In this document: positions 1 through 6,876 of the stretch, one piece after another
How positions within the stretch are numbered: the stretch's first letter is position 1
How the letters are laid out: every line of letters starts with the position of its first letter
Assembly (NCBI RefSeq): GCF_006539925.1
Contig: NZ_BJNY01000010.1
Coordinates: 62,001-126,000, forward strand
DNA: 64,000 bases
Source of the DNA: Glutamicibacter uratoxydans
GTDB taxonomy: Bacteria; Actinomycetota; Actinomycetes; Actinomycetales; Micrococcaceae
Direction of reading: 5' to 3'
The notes under the pieces: generated by a model
Seen by the model: only the letters and a program-made list of their open reading frames with translations
What the model was told of the DNA's origin: nothing
Database searches by the model: none
Translations under genes and position numbers: made by a program

Positions 1-461
1 GAAACGACAGGCAGGCCAGGATTAGCTGGCAGCGATTGGGCTACCTCGTCGATCCCATTCTGCGCCGCGCTTTTGAGAACATCGTCGGATACTGTCGAGG
101 TTTCAGCCCATCCGGACATGGGAACGGAAATTCCCGCCCACCGTGGATTCTCTTCAGCAGGTGGAAGGGAAAATTCCAAAGAGCTGTCGCCCATCCGGGC
201 CAGACGGTCTTGTATGGAAGCAAGCGAGTACGACTTGTTGATGTCGGCGGCTTCCGAAAGCCGGTGAACGCGCATTGCAAGGATCGTGTACTGCCCCTGT
301 CCTAGTTCGGCTGGCACCAGCACCGGAACGTACACTGCCAATGCAGTTCCCCGCCCGGTGAGCAAGGCTGCGTCGTCATCCACCGTTTTAGCTCGGCTGA
401 TGAAGTTTGCCAGATCGTTCACGGAATTGCTGTCGTCAAAAACTAGTACATTGCTTCCCAT
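1..461 (-). CDS. Conserved hypothetical protein, 3' part cut by window edge
   Basis: An open frame runs from an ATG at 461 off the left edge of the window, about 153 codons with no stop. The product begins MGSNVLVFDDSNSVNDLANF and continues with an acidic stretch and beta-strand-like segments (TALAVYVPVLVPAEL at about residues 45-60). I do not recognise a catalytic motif, signal peptide or membrane segment. Small proteins of this look, starting with a VLVFDDS-type N-terminus, occur next to thioesterase genes in Arthrobacter relatives, but that is from memory. It is divergent from the thioesterase gene, with 174 bp between the starts. Function unknown. The open frame itself is clear from the codons. 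Confidence 0.7.
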   Translation of the reverse strand, partial: MGSNVLVFDDSNSVNDLANFISRAKTVDDDAALLTGRGTALAVYVPVLVPAELGQGQYTILAMRVHRLSEAADINKSYSLASIQDRLARMGDSSLEFSLPPAEENPRWAGISVPMSGWAETSTVSDDVLKSAAQNGIDEVAQSLPANPGLPVV

Positions 462-635
462 ATATTCATGTTCTCACGCGCCGACTTGGGGCAGGTCATC
501 TTTTGCTCAAGGCGTCATCTACCGACAAAAATCGTATAGTTTAGCAATGGGCGCAGTTTCTATGACCTTCATGTTACTTTTGAGTAATTATCGTTCGCGC
601 CCTGACCAGTCGGGGCACCTCAAGGAGTCAACATC

Positions 636-1523
636 GTGACCGAAGAATTAGGCACTACTCAAACGTTGCTGGATATTCTCAACCTCAGCGGTGAAGGACA
701 GGCCCGCACCGATGAAGACATCTTCGTCGGCGACACTCCCTCCCACAGCCGTGGCCGGGTATTCGGCGGTCAGGTATTGGCTCAGTCGGTGATGGCGGCA
801 ACCCGTACGGTCGAGGCTTCACGAGCGGTGCACTCCCTGCACGGCTACTTCTTGCGCCCCGGCGACCCGCATCAAAGCATTACATTCGGTGTTCAGCGGC
901 TTCGCGACGGGCGCTCGTTCTCAGCGCGTCGCGTCCACGCCTATCAGGGCGGAGTGCCGATTCTTTCGATGATCGCGTCCTTCCAGGAGCCCGCCGATGG
1001 CCTGGAGCACCATGATCCAGCGCCGATCACTGCGCCGGATCCAGAATCGCTTCCGACAACCGCGCAGCTGATTGGCCATATCGACCACCCTGTTGCCCGG
1101 GAATGGGCTTACCAGCGCCCGTTCGACATCCGCCATATCACCGAGGCCATCTACCTCCCGGGCAAGATCGAAGCTTCCCCCGATTCTGCGGTATGGCTGC
1201 GCACCACAGCGAAGATGCCTGACAATCCAGCGATTCACCGCGCCGCGCTTGCCTATGCGAGCGACTACATGCTGCTTGAACCAGTGCTGAGGGCTCACGG
1301 TAAAAGCTGGGTTGAACCTGGCCTGAGCGTCGCCAGCCTTGACCATGCCATGTGGTGGCACCGCGACTGCCGGGTAGATGAGTGGCTGCTGTATGTGCTG
1401 CATTCGCCCTCGGCGTCCTCGGCCCGTGGCCTGGGCACCGGCCAGTTCTACAACCGCGCTGGAGAGCTGGTAGCTACCGTCGCCCAGGAAGGCATGGTGC
1501 GTTTGCCGGAATTCGCCGGCTGA
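636..1523 (+). CDS. tesB: Acyl-CoA thioesterase II (TesB family)
   Basis: Cytosolic double hot-dog thioesterase that hydrolyses acyl-CoA to free fatty acid and CoA. The 295-residue length is normal for the family. The N-terminal hot-dog (about residues 10-115) contains the GRVFGGQVLAQ helix-region signature. The second domain contains SLDHAMWWH (Asp in the expected catalytic place) and ends with VAQEGMVRLP, the conserved Gln-containing end of TesB proteins. The GTG start at 636 has an AAGGAG ribosome site at 622-627. The gene stands alone between a divergent hypothetical gene and convergent soxR. The physiological substrate cannot be read from the sequence. Confidence 0.92.
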   Translation: MTEELGTTQTLLDILNLSGEGQARTDEDIFVGDTPSHSRGRVFGGQVLAQSVMAATRTVEASRAVHSLHGYFLRPGDPHQSITFGVQRLRDGRSFSARRVHAYQGGVPILSMIASFQEPADGLEHHDPAPITAPDPESLPTTAQLIGHIDHPVAREWAYQRPFDIRHITEAIYLPGKIEASPDSAVWLRTTAKMPDNPAIHRAALAYASDYMLLEPVLRAHGKSWVEPGLSVASLDHAMWWHRDCRVDEWLLYVLHSPSASSARGLGTGQFYNRAGELVATVAQEGMVRLPEFAG

Positions 1524-1537
1524 TCCAATCGTGCACC

Positions 1538-1585
1538 GACAGGGGCGCCTCGAGATTACTTCTCGGTGCGCCCCTGTTCTGCACC
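1538..1585. terminator. Shared terminator of tesB and soxR
   Basis: Inverted repeat with arms ACAGGGGCGC (1539-1548) and GCGCCCCTGT (1568-1577), with outer GTGCA/TGCAC pairing. It lies downstream of tesB and overlaps the last codons of convergent soxR, so it could end transcription from both sides. Confidence 0.6.
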
Positions 1586-2077
1586 ATCCTCAACGAGCGC
1601 CTCTAGCCGGCGTGCGCCAGTTCCGGATTCTGCCAGTGCATCGTGCGGGTTGATCAAGCTGCAGGCCTGCATCGACAGGCAGCCGCAGCCGATGCAGCCC
1701 ATCAGCCTGTTTTCAAGTTCCTCGATGGCTCGGCGCCGCGCTTCAAGGACGCGCTTCCACTCAGCGGTGGCCCGCAGCCAGTCCTCTTCCGATGGCAACG
1801 ATTCCATGGGAACAGGCTCCAGCGCGCGCTTGATATCTGCCAATGGAATGCCCAGCCGGCTGCCTACGCTGATGAGCGATATTCGTCGAATCATGTGCCT
1901 CGGATAGCGCCGCTGATTTCCGGACGTTCGCTGGGAGGCGATCAGGCCCAACTGTTCGTAGTAATGGAGCGCGGAATGAGCCACGCCTGTACGGGCGCTG
2001 ACGATGCCGATGCTGAGCAATTCACTGCCCAGAGTCGTCAAATTGTCATCCTGATTGAAACTTGTGTCTATCATCAC
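1556..2077 (-). CDS. soxR: Redox-sensitive transcriptional activator SoxR (MerR family)
   Basis: MerR-family regulator of about 173 residues. An N-terminal winged helix (about residues 20-90, with SARTGVAHSALHYYEQLGLI) is followed by a dimerisation helix. Near the C-terminus is the pattern C-x2-C-x-C-x5-C in CIGCGCLSMQAC, which in SoxR binds the [2Fe-2S] cluster that senses redox-cycling compounds. GTG codons at 2080 and 2077 and an ATG at 2074 are all in frame. I chose 2077 because the AAGGAG at 2085-2090 then has seven-base spacing. It is divergent from a flavin reductase gene, with a SoxR-type promoter in between. In actinobacteria SoxR usually controls a handful of oxidoreductase and efflux genes rather than soxS. 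Confidence 0.92.
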   Translation of the reverse strand: MMIDTSFNQDDNLTTLGSELLSIGIVSARTGVAHSALHYYEQLGLIASQRTSGNQRRYPRHMIRRISLISVGSRLGIPLADIKRALEPVPMESLPSEEDWLRATAEWKRVLEARRRAIEELENRLMGCIGCGCLSMQACSLINPHDALAESGTGARRLEALVEDGAEQGRTEK

Positions 2078-2088
2078 CACGTCACTCC

Positions 2089-2119
2089 TTGACCTCAGGT
2101 CTACTTGAGATCTTAGTGT
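2089..2119 (+). promoter_or_regulatory. SoxR-type promoter of the flavin reductase gene
   Basis: TTGACC (2089-2094) and TAGTGT (2114-2119) form -35 and -10 elements separated by 19 bp, the overlong spacing typical of MerR-family activated promoters. The palindrome CTCAGGTCTACTTGAG (2094-2109) fills the spacer. Its arms CTCAGGT and ACTTGAG match at six of seven positions and resemble the known SoxR box. It points towards the flavin reductase gene at 2197. Confidence 0.8.
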
Positions 2120-2196
2120 TGGGTGTAGTCGTTACCCCTTTGGCAACATGCGAAGGGCCGCAGCACCGGTGCTGCAGAATTTTAGAAAGATGTGAA

Positions 2197-2700
2197 ATGT
2201 CGAGTTTGTCTGATGACTTCAAGGCCGCATTCCGGCATCACCCTGCTGGAGTTGCCCTCATTACCGCTACGGTGGACAACATTCCTTATGGACTGACAGT
2301 GTCATCACTAGCTTCGCTGTCCATCGACCCCGTGGCAGTTTCCTTCTCGCTCACTAAGGAATCGGGTGCGGCAGGCGCGGTACTTTCCGCGAACACGTTC
2401 ATGATTCACTTGCTTGGCGAAGATCATCACGAACTTGCCACCAACTTCGCCAGGCCGGGCGCTCCCCGATTCACCGCAGACCAAGGCTTCGAGTTCTTGT
2501 CCACTGGCGAGCCGTATTTCCCGTTGGCGCCGGTAGCCCTGCGCGCTAGCCTGCACTCGTCCATCAGCATAGGCGGCTCGCGGCTCATTGCGGCAGAAGT
2601 CCACGATGTGCTGGTGCAGGACCACCAGCAGCATCTTGTCTACCAGAACCGCCAATATCTGAACCTGTCAGAGCATCTCAAGACTGCTGCGGCTAACTAG
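2197..2700 (+). CDS. Flavin reductase family protein
   Basis: Protein of 167 residues of the flavin reductase-like split-barrel family (HpaC/DIM6 type), which binds FMN or FAD and commonly reduces it with NAD(P)H for a partner monooxygenase or as a redox-defence enzyme. Visible signatures are FRHHPAGVALITA at the N-terminus, the strand PYGLTVSSLASLSIDP, and LLGEDHHELATNFA. The ATG at 2197 is chosen over an upstream in-frame start at 2062 because the family signature begins directly after it and an AGAAAG site lies upstream. No monooxygenase gene is adjacent. The SoxR promoter upstream suggests induction by redox-active compounds. Confidence 0.85.
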   Translation: MSSLSDDFKAAFRHHPAGVALITATVDNIPYGLTVSSLASLSIDPVAVSFSLTKESGAAGAVLSANTFMIHLLGEDHHELATNFARPGAPRFTADQGFEFLSTGEPYFPLAPVALRASLHSSISIGGSRLIAAEVHDVLVQDHQQHLVYQNRQYLNLSEHLKTAAAN

Positions 2701-2719
2701 TTCGCCGCATTAAATGCCC

Positions 2720-2745
2720 GAGGCCGCCACGAGTGTGGCGGCCTC
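2720..2745. terminator. Hairpin between convergent flavin reductase and ettA
   Basis: Perfect 11-bp stem GAGGCCGCCAC / GTGGCGGCCTC with a four-base loop, placed between two converging genes. It can serve both strands. Confidence 0.75.
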
Positions 2746-2759
2746 AAACGTTAGCGAGG

Positions 2760-4442
2760 TTAGTCGCGGGTCAAGCGGCGGTGGGTCACGCGATGCGGCT
2801 TAGCTGCGTCGGCGCCCAAACGCTCAATCTTGTTGGCTTCGTAAGACTCGAAGTTGCCCTCGAACCAGTACCAGTTCGATGGATTCTCTTCGGTACCCTC
2901 ATAAGCCAAGATGTGGGTGGCTACTCGGTCAAGGAACCAGCGGTCGTGGGAAACGACTACCGCACAACCTGGGAACTCCAGCAGGGCGTTTTCCAAGGAC
3001 GAGAGAGTCTCAACGTCGAGGTCGTTAGTAGGCTCATCGAGCAGCAACAGGTTGCCGCCCTGCTTCAAAGTCAATGCAAGGTTCAGGCGGTTGCGCTCAC
3101 CACCGGAGAGCACACCAGCCTTCTTCTGCTGATCTGGACCCTTGAAGCCGAAAGCCGAAACGTAGGCGCGCGATGGCATTTCAACCTGGCCGACGTTGAT
3201 GTAGTCCAGGCCGTCGGAGACGACCTCCCACAGCGACTTGGCGGGGTCGATGTTTTCGCGGTTCTGGTCGACATAGGAAATCTTGACGGTTTCGCCGACC
3301 TTCAGCTGGCCTTCATCAAGCTCTTCGAGTCCAACGATGGTCTTGAAGAGGGTGGACTTGCCCACGCCGTTCGGACCGATGACACCGACGATGCCATTGC
3401 GCGGCAGCGAGAACGACAGTCCCTCGATGAGAACTCGATCGCCAAAGCCCTTCTTCAGGTCCTTGGCCTCGATGACTACCTGGCCCAAGCGAGGGCCTGG
3501 CGGAATCTGAATCTCTTCGAAATCGAGCTTGCGAGTGCGCTCGGCTTCAGCTGCCATTTCTTCATAGCGTGCCAGACGAGCCTTCGACTTGGTCTGGCGG
3601 CCCTTGGCATTGGAGCGGACCCATTCGAGTTCTTCAGCCAGACGCTTTGCGAGCTTCTGGTCCTTCTTGCCCTGAACTTCCATACGTTCGCGCTTCTTCT
3701 CCAGGTAGGTGGAGTAGTTGCCTTCGTATGGGTGCAGTCGACCGCGGTCAACTTCACAGATCCATTCAGCGACGTGGTCGAGGAAGTAACGGTCGTGAGT
3801 CACGGCCAATACTGCGCCCGGGTAGGATGCCAGGTGCTGTTCAAGCCACAACACTGATTCCGCGTCGAGGTGGTTGGTAGGCTCATCGAGCAGCAGAAGG
3901 TCAGGCTTCTGCAGCAGCAGCTTACATAGCGCTACACGACGGCGCTCACCACCGGAGAGGTGGGTGACCATCTCATCGCCCGGAGGGCAACGCAGCGCAT
4001 CCATAGCCTGTTCGAGCTGATTATCGATGTCCCATGCATCAGCGGCATCGATGGCTTCCTGAAGCTTGCCCATTTCTTCGAGCAGAGCATCGAAGTCGGC
4101 ACCTTCCTGTGCCATCTCTTCAGAAATTTCGTTGAAGCGCTGGATCTTTTCGTAGATCTCGCCGACGCCTTCCTGGACGTTACCTAGGACCGTCTTTTCT
4201 TCGTTCAGTGGTGGTTCCTGCAGCAGGATACCTACTGAGTAGCCCGGTGAGAGTCGTGCTTCACCGTTCGACGGGGTATCAAGACCCGCCATAATCTTAA
4301 GAATCGTTGACTTACCAGCACCGTTAGGGCCCACGACACCAATTTTGGCGCCCGGGAAGAACGACATGCTGACATCGTCAAGGATGACTTTGTCACCAAC
4401 GGCCTTGCGAGCCTTGGTCATCGTGTAAATGAATTCCGCCAT
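2760..4442 (-). CDS. ettA: Energy-dependent translational throttle protein EttA (ABC-F)
   Basis: Soluble tandem ATP-binding cassette protein of 560 residues, the usual EttA length. In E. coli EttA binds the ribosomal E site and gates entry into elongation according to ATP/ADP ratio. Both cassettes are complete: Walker A GPNGAGKST and GPNGVGKST, signatures LSGGERRRVAL and LSGGERNRLNL, and Walker B LLLLDEPTNHLD and LLLLDEPTNDLD. The arm insert in cassette 1 and the linker rich in Arg and Lys (about residues 240-310) fit EttA. There are no membrane segments, so it is not a transporter. It starts with ATG at 4442 and lies 112 bp after the upstream ssb gene on the same strand. Confidence 0.95.
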   Translation of the reverse strand: MAEFIYTMTKARKAVGDKVILDDVSMSFFPGAKIGVVGPNGAGKSTILKIMAGLDTPSNGEARLSPGYSVGILLQEPPLNEEKTVLGNVQEGVGEIYEKIQRFNEISEEMAQEGADFDALLEEMGKLQEAIDAADAWDIDNQLEQAMDALRCPPGDEMVTHLSGGERRRVALCKLLLQKPDLLLLDEPTNHLDAESVLWLEQHLASYPGAVLAVTHDRYFLDHVAEWICEVDRGRLHPYEGNYSTYLEKKRERMEVQGKKDQKLAKRLAEELEWVRSNAKGRQTKSKARLARYEEMAAEAERTRKLDFEEIQIPPGPRLGQVVIEAKDLKKGFGDRVLIEGLSFSLPRNGIVGVIGPNGVGKSTLFKTIVGLEELDEGQLKVGETVKISYVDQNRENIDPAKSLWEVVSDGLDYINVGQVEMPSRAYVSAFGFKGPDQQKKAGVLSGGERNRLNLALTLKQGGNLLLLDEPTNDLDVETLSSLENALLEFPGCAVVVSHDRWFLDRVATHILAYEGTEENPSNWYWFEGNFESYEANKIERLGADAAKPHRVTHRRLTRD

Positions 4443-4505
4443 ACCCTTAAGGCTAGTCGGTTCACGCCTCCAAAACCCAATCCATCCGCTAGAAAATCGG
4501 CAGTG

Positions 4506-4540
4506 TGGTGCCCGGATTCACATGAATCGTCCGGACACCA
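4506..4540 (-). terminator. Imperfect hairpin after ssb
   Basis: TGGTG-C-CCGGA-TTCA pairs with TGAA-TCG-TCCGG-A-CACCA across two loop bases. It lies between the ssb stop and the ettA start and may partly end ssb transcription. No clear U-tract. Confidence 0.4.
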
Positions 4541-4554
4541 GCAAAAGTGCCGAA

Positions 4555-5004
4555 TTATGCCGCGTCAGATTCTTCTCCAGCCCACGAGTTCTTCTGCGCT
4601 TTTTGGGCAGTCCCATGAATCGAGCGCTCTGGAGAAACGTTCTCACTCCTAGTACGGGTGAACTGCGAGATGCCATATTTCAAATCATGCCCGAGAGCGT
4701 AGATCTCGACATCGGCACTTGTTCCCCTCGTCCCGTCTTCACGGTCGAACTGGCGAATTTGAAGTTTTCCGAACAGCACCACGTGGTCGCCTTGGACGAT
4801 GGACTCCATGGTGTTTTCAGCAAGTCCACGGAATGCAGTTGCCGAGTACCAGTTGGTGGGTCCTTCGTTCCATTCACCGGTATCGCGATCACGACGGTTC
4901 TCGTGTGAGGCAACGCGGAACTTCAGAACGGAAACACCCTTGGGTGTGATAGTCAGCTGGGGGTCGGTGCCAACTACCCCACGAATCGTAATCATGTCGG
5001 CCAT
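4555..5004 (-). CDS. ssb: Single-stranded DNA-binding protein, tail lacks acidic tip
   Basis: OB-fold SSB of 149 residues that coats single-stranded DNA as a tetramer. The fold is clear: ITIRGVVGTDPQL, LKFRVASHE, NWYSATAFRGLAENT and DHVVLFGKLQIRQFDREDG. After the OB fold (about residue 110) comes a short basic-polar tail ending EESDAA, without the DDDxPF-like tip that canonical SSBs use to recruit repair and replication partners. It is therefore likely an accessory paralogue and not the replication SSB, which in actinobacteria normally sits with rpsF/rpsR. ATG 5004 is preferred over 5028 because of the AAAGGAG site just upstream. Confidence 0.88.
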   Translation of the reverse strand: MADMITIRGVVGTDPQLTITPKGVSVLKFRVASHENRRDRDTGEWNEGPTNWYSATAFRGLAENTMESIVQGDHVVLFGKLQIRQFDREDGTRGTSADVEIYALGHDLKYGISQFTRTRSENVSPERSIHGTAQKAQKNSWAGEESDAA

Positions 5005-5077
5005 GAAAGGATCTCCTTTGAAATTCACCTCGAGTCTTTCGAGGGCTATTTCAAGGCTGAGGTACCAAAGCTAACAA

Positions 5078-5989
5078 TCAAGAAGACTGCTGACCAGTTG
5101 TGGAAATCGCACGTGTTGCGCTTCTGCGCCAGGCAGTAAACGTCAGCACAAGCCCAATAATGAGCCCTGGGAGTATCCATCCCGACCAGCCAAGGATTGA
5201 TGCCTTTTGAGTGTCCAGCACCGCGCCCATGAGCATGAAGAGGGAGATAATTCCTGCACTGGCGTTGAAGATCGCGTGGGCAATGGCGCTGGGCCAAACA
5301 TTTCCAGACAAGGTGCGCAGCCATCCGAAGAAGGCTCCCACGACGACGCACATGCCGCACATGAACAGCGGGCCCCAAGCGCCTTTCGCCAGCGGATAGT
5401 TGTAGCCCAACAGGATTAGCGGCGCATGCCAGAGGCCCCAGATCACGCCGGAAACCAGGATTTTCGTTAGCTGCCCATATTGCTGCAATCTCGGCCATAG
5501 CCAGCCACGCCAACCAATTTCCTCGCCTAAAGCTGGAAGTAGGTTGAGCAGTTCGCCCAATAGAATCAGCCCAAATTGATTAACCAGGAACTCTGCGGGC
5601 CCCGATGGCCCCGCCAAAAAGTTCAAGATAGTAAAGTTCGCCAGGTCGCCAGGAAATACACCGAGCCACGTCCCGACGTAGGCTGCCTGGACAATCAGAA
5701 AAATTGAGACGGCAATTGCCAGCAGAACGCTCCCTATTAACCTTCTGGGATGCGCAAGCGGCCATAGGCCGACGTCACGCGTAAAACTTGTGATTCGTCC
5801 TTCAAGCCCTGCGAGCACTACAGCGGCAATACTGGGTGTCGCCATCATTGCCACAGCAATCCATCTAAAATGCGGATGGTTCAGTCCTCCACCGAGCCAT
5901 AGTGGCATGGCGACGATCCATGACAAGGCAAAACTCAACAAGCTGAAAATAGTAACCGCCGCCAAGTTATTGATTTTCCATCGTTGCAC
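5078..5989 (-). CDS. CPBP family intramembrane glutamic endopeptidase
   Basis: Polytopic membrane protein of 303 residues with about seven or eight hydrophobic segments. It has the CAAX/bacteriocin-processing (CPBP, Abi) motifs: EEIGWRG (Glu156, Glu157, Arg161), WGLWHAP (His188) and AIAHAIFN (His238). Family members are intramembrane proteases; bacterial roles include bacteriocin immunity and processing of membrane proteins. No bacteriocin gene was seen nearby. It is transcribed towards ssb and ends 73 bp before it. Target unknown. Confidence 0.88.
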   Translation of the reverse strand: MQRWKINNLAAVTIFSLLSFALSWIVAMPLWLGGGLNHPHFRWIAVAMMATPSIAAVVLAGLEGRITSFTRDVGLWPLAHPRRLIGSVLLAIAVSIFLIVQAAYVGTWLGVFPGDLANFTILNFLAGPSGPAEFLVNQFGLILLGELLNLLPALGEEIGWRGWLWPRLQQYGQLTKILVSGVIWGLWHAPLILLGYNYPLAKGAWGPLFMCGMCVVVGAFFGWLRTLSGNVWPSAIAHAIFNASAGIISLFMLMGAVLDTQKASILGWSGWILPGLIIGLVLTFTAWRRSATRAISTTGQQSS

Positions 5990-6092
5990 TTTAAGATCAC
6001 CAAATCAGCGTGAGGAACTAGAACCGTCATACCAACCCTAACGTGTGGAATCGTAATTTGAGCTGTCCATGAGCTAAACTAATTCCGGTCAT

Positions 6093-6166
6093 GCCTCCTT
6101 AGCTCAGCTGGATAGAGCAAGAGCCTTCTAATCTCTAGGTCGTGGGTTCGAATCCCGCAGGGGGCA
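6093..6166 (+). tRNA. tRNA-Arg (anticodon TCT)
   Basis: A full cloverleaf can be drawn. The acceptor GCCTCCT pairs with AGGGGGC, the D arm is GCTC/GAGC, the anticodon loop CTTCTAA centres on TCT, and the T arm GTGGG-TTCGAAT-CCCGC is perfect. The last anticodon-stem pair is C-T, a small irregularity. CCA is not encoded. The anticodon reads AGA. The 3' end is the kind of site used by phage-type integrases, and an integrase relic lies just downstream. Confidence 0.93.
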
Positions 6167-6176
6167 CACACAAGAA

Positions 6177-6220
6177 AACCGGAGTTCACTTGGTTAAACA
6201 AGTGAACGCCGGTTCTCTCT
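6177..6220 (+). terminator. Terminator of tRNA-Arg
   Basis: Arms AACCGG-A-GTTCACTTG (6177-6192) and CAAGTGAAC-G-CCGGTT (6199-6214) with one mismatch and a six-base loop, followed by a pyrimidine-rich CTCTCTATTT. It starts 11 bases after the tRNA. Confidence 0.75.
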
Positions 6221-6386
6221 ATTTCGACCAAAATCGGGTTATTAGTGCCCTACCACCACAACACCACCACAATTTTGATTTCTATGAGGCTCCGCGAGGC
6301 CGCTGCGCGAGCCGGTCCGCCAGCGAGAAGATGCTGCCTTCCGGCTCCGGTTCGGGGCCTCAGGGCGCGGTGAGCTTCTTGGATAC

Positions 6387-6660
6387 TCAGTCGTGAATTT
6401 CACCCAGGACATGCTGGTATCGGGTAAGCATGGAGCCATGGGAGCAGGCAAGGATCTCCATGACCACGCGCGGTTGGATGCCGAGCGGCAGGACCATGGT
6501 AGCCGCGGCATGCCGGCCGCCCGGAGCGCCAGAATCCTCCAAAAACGTCTTTCACGAGGCCCCGTCCGAGCGGTAGTCCATTGGTTAACCAGCCTTGCGC
6601 GGAAAGACGAACTCATTGGCCACTTTGTTCCGGTCCGTCCGCGGCTTCCAATCCTGGGTG
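6387..6660 (-). pseudogene. Relic of a phage-type tyrosine recombinase (integrase), C-terminal part
   Basis: On the minus strand one reading frame keeps clear integrase homology over about 90 codons but has two in-frame stops. Reading down from 6650: NEFVFPRKAG, stop, PMDYRSDGAS, stop, KTFLEDSGAP, GRHAAATMVLPLGIQPRVVM, EILACSHGSM, TRYQHVLGEIHD, stop at 6387-6389. This matches the catalytic core of actinobacterial integrases: RH-AAT-L, the PRVVMEIL helix, and the nucleophile Tyr in RYQHVL. The usual GHS motif has become ACS, so a catalytic His is lost. The second internal stop is TGA where a Trp codon is expected. The N-terminal part is absent or unrecognisable. The relic lies beside tRNA-Arg, the likely former attachment site. 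Confidence 0.8.
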
Positions 6661-6876
6661 CGCTGCAGTTGTTGGACATCGCCGCGCTCTCTTAACGTGG
6701 CATTTGAAGACGTAGTGGAATCTATTTACTGCCCATCTAACTAGCCAGTCTTCCTCATGTTCAAGGGGAACGAGCGCAAAACCGACATGCATACGGTTGT
6801 ACTTAAGAACAGACACAGTTTCGGAAGCTGACAATAGTCCAAGAGGTCCAAAACTATCTGATTCCGCAAGCCTGCA
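6661..6876. other. Gene-less stretch, probable decayed DNA
   Basis: Only short frames without recognisable domains are present. It is probably the eroded 5' part of the integrase relic or its flank. The stretch 6221-6386 on the other side of the relic is similar: no gene recognised. Confidence 0.4.

Noticed and set aside
6242-6679. Intact 145-codon minus-strand frame beside tRNA-Arg
   Set aside because: It is an off-frame reading of the integrase relic; the true homology lies in another frame that contains stops.
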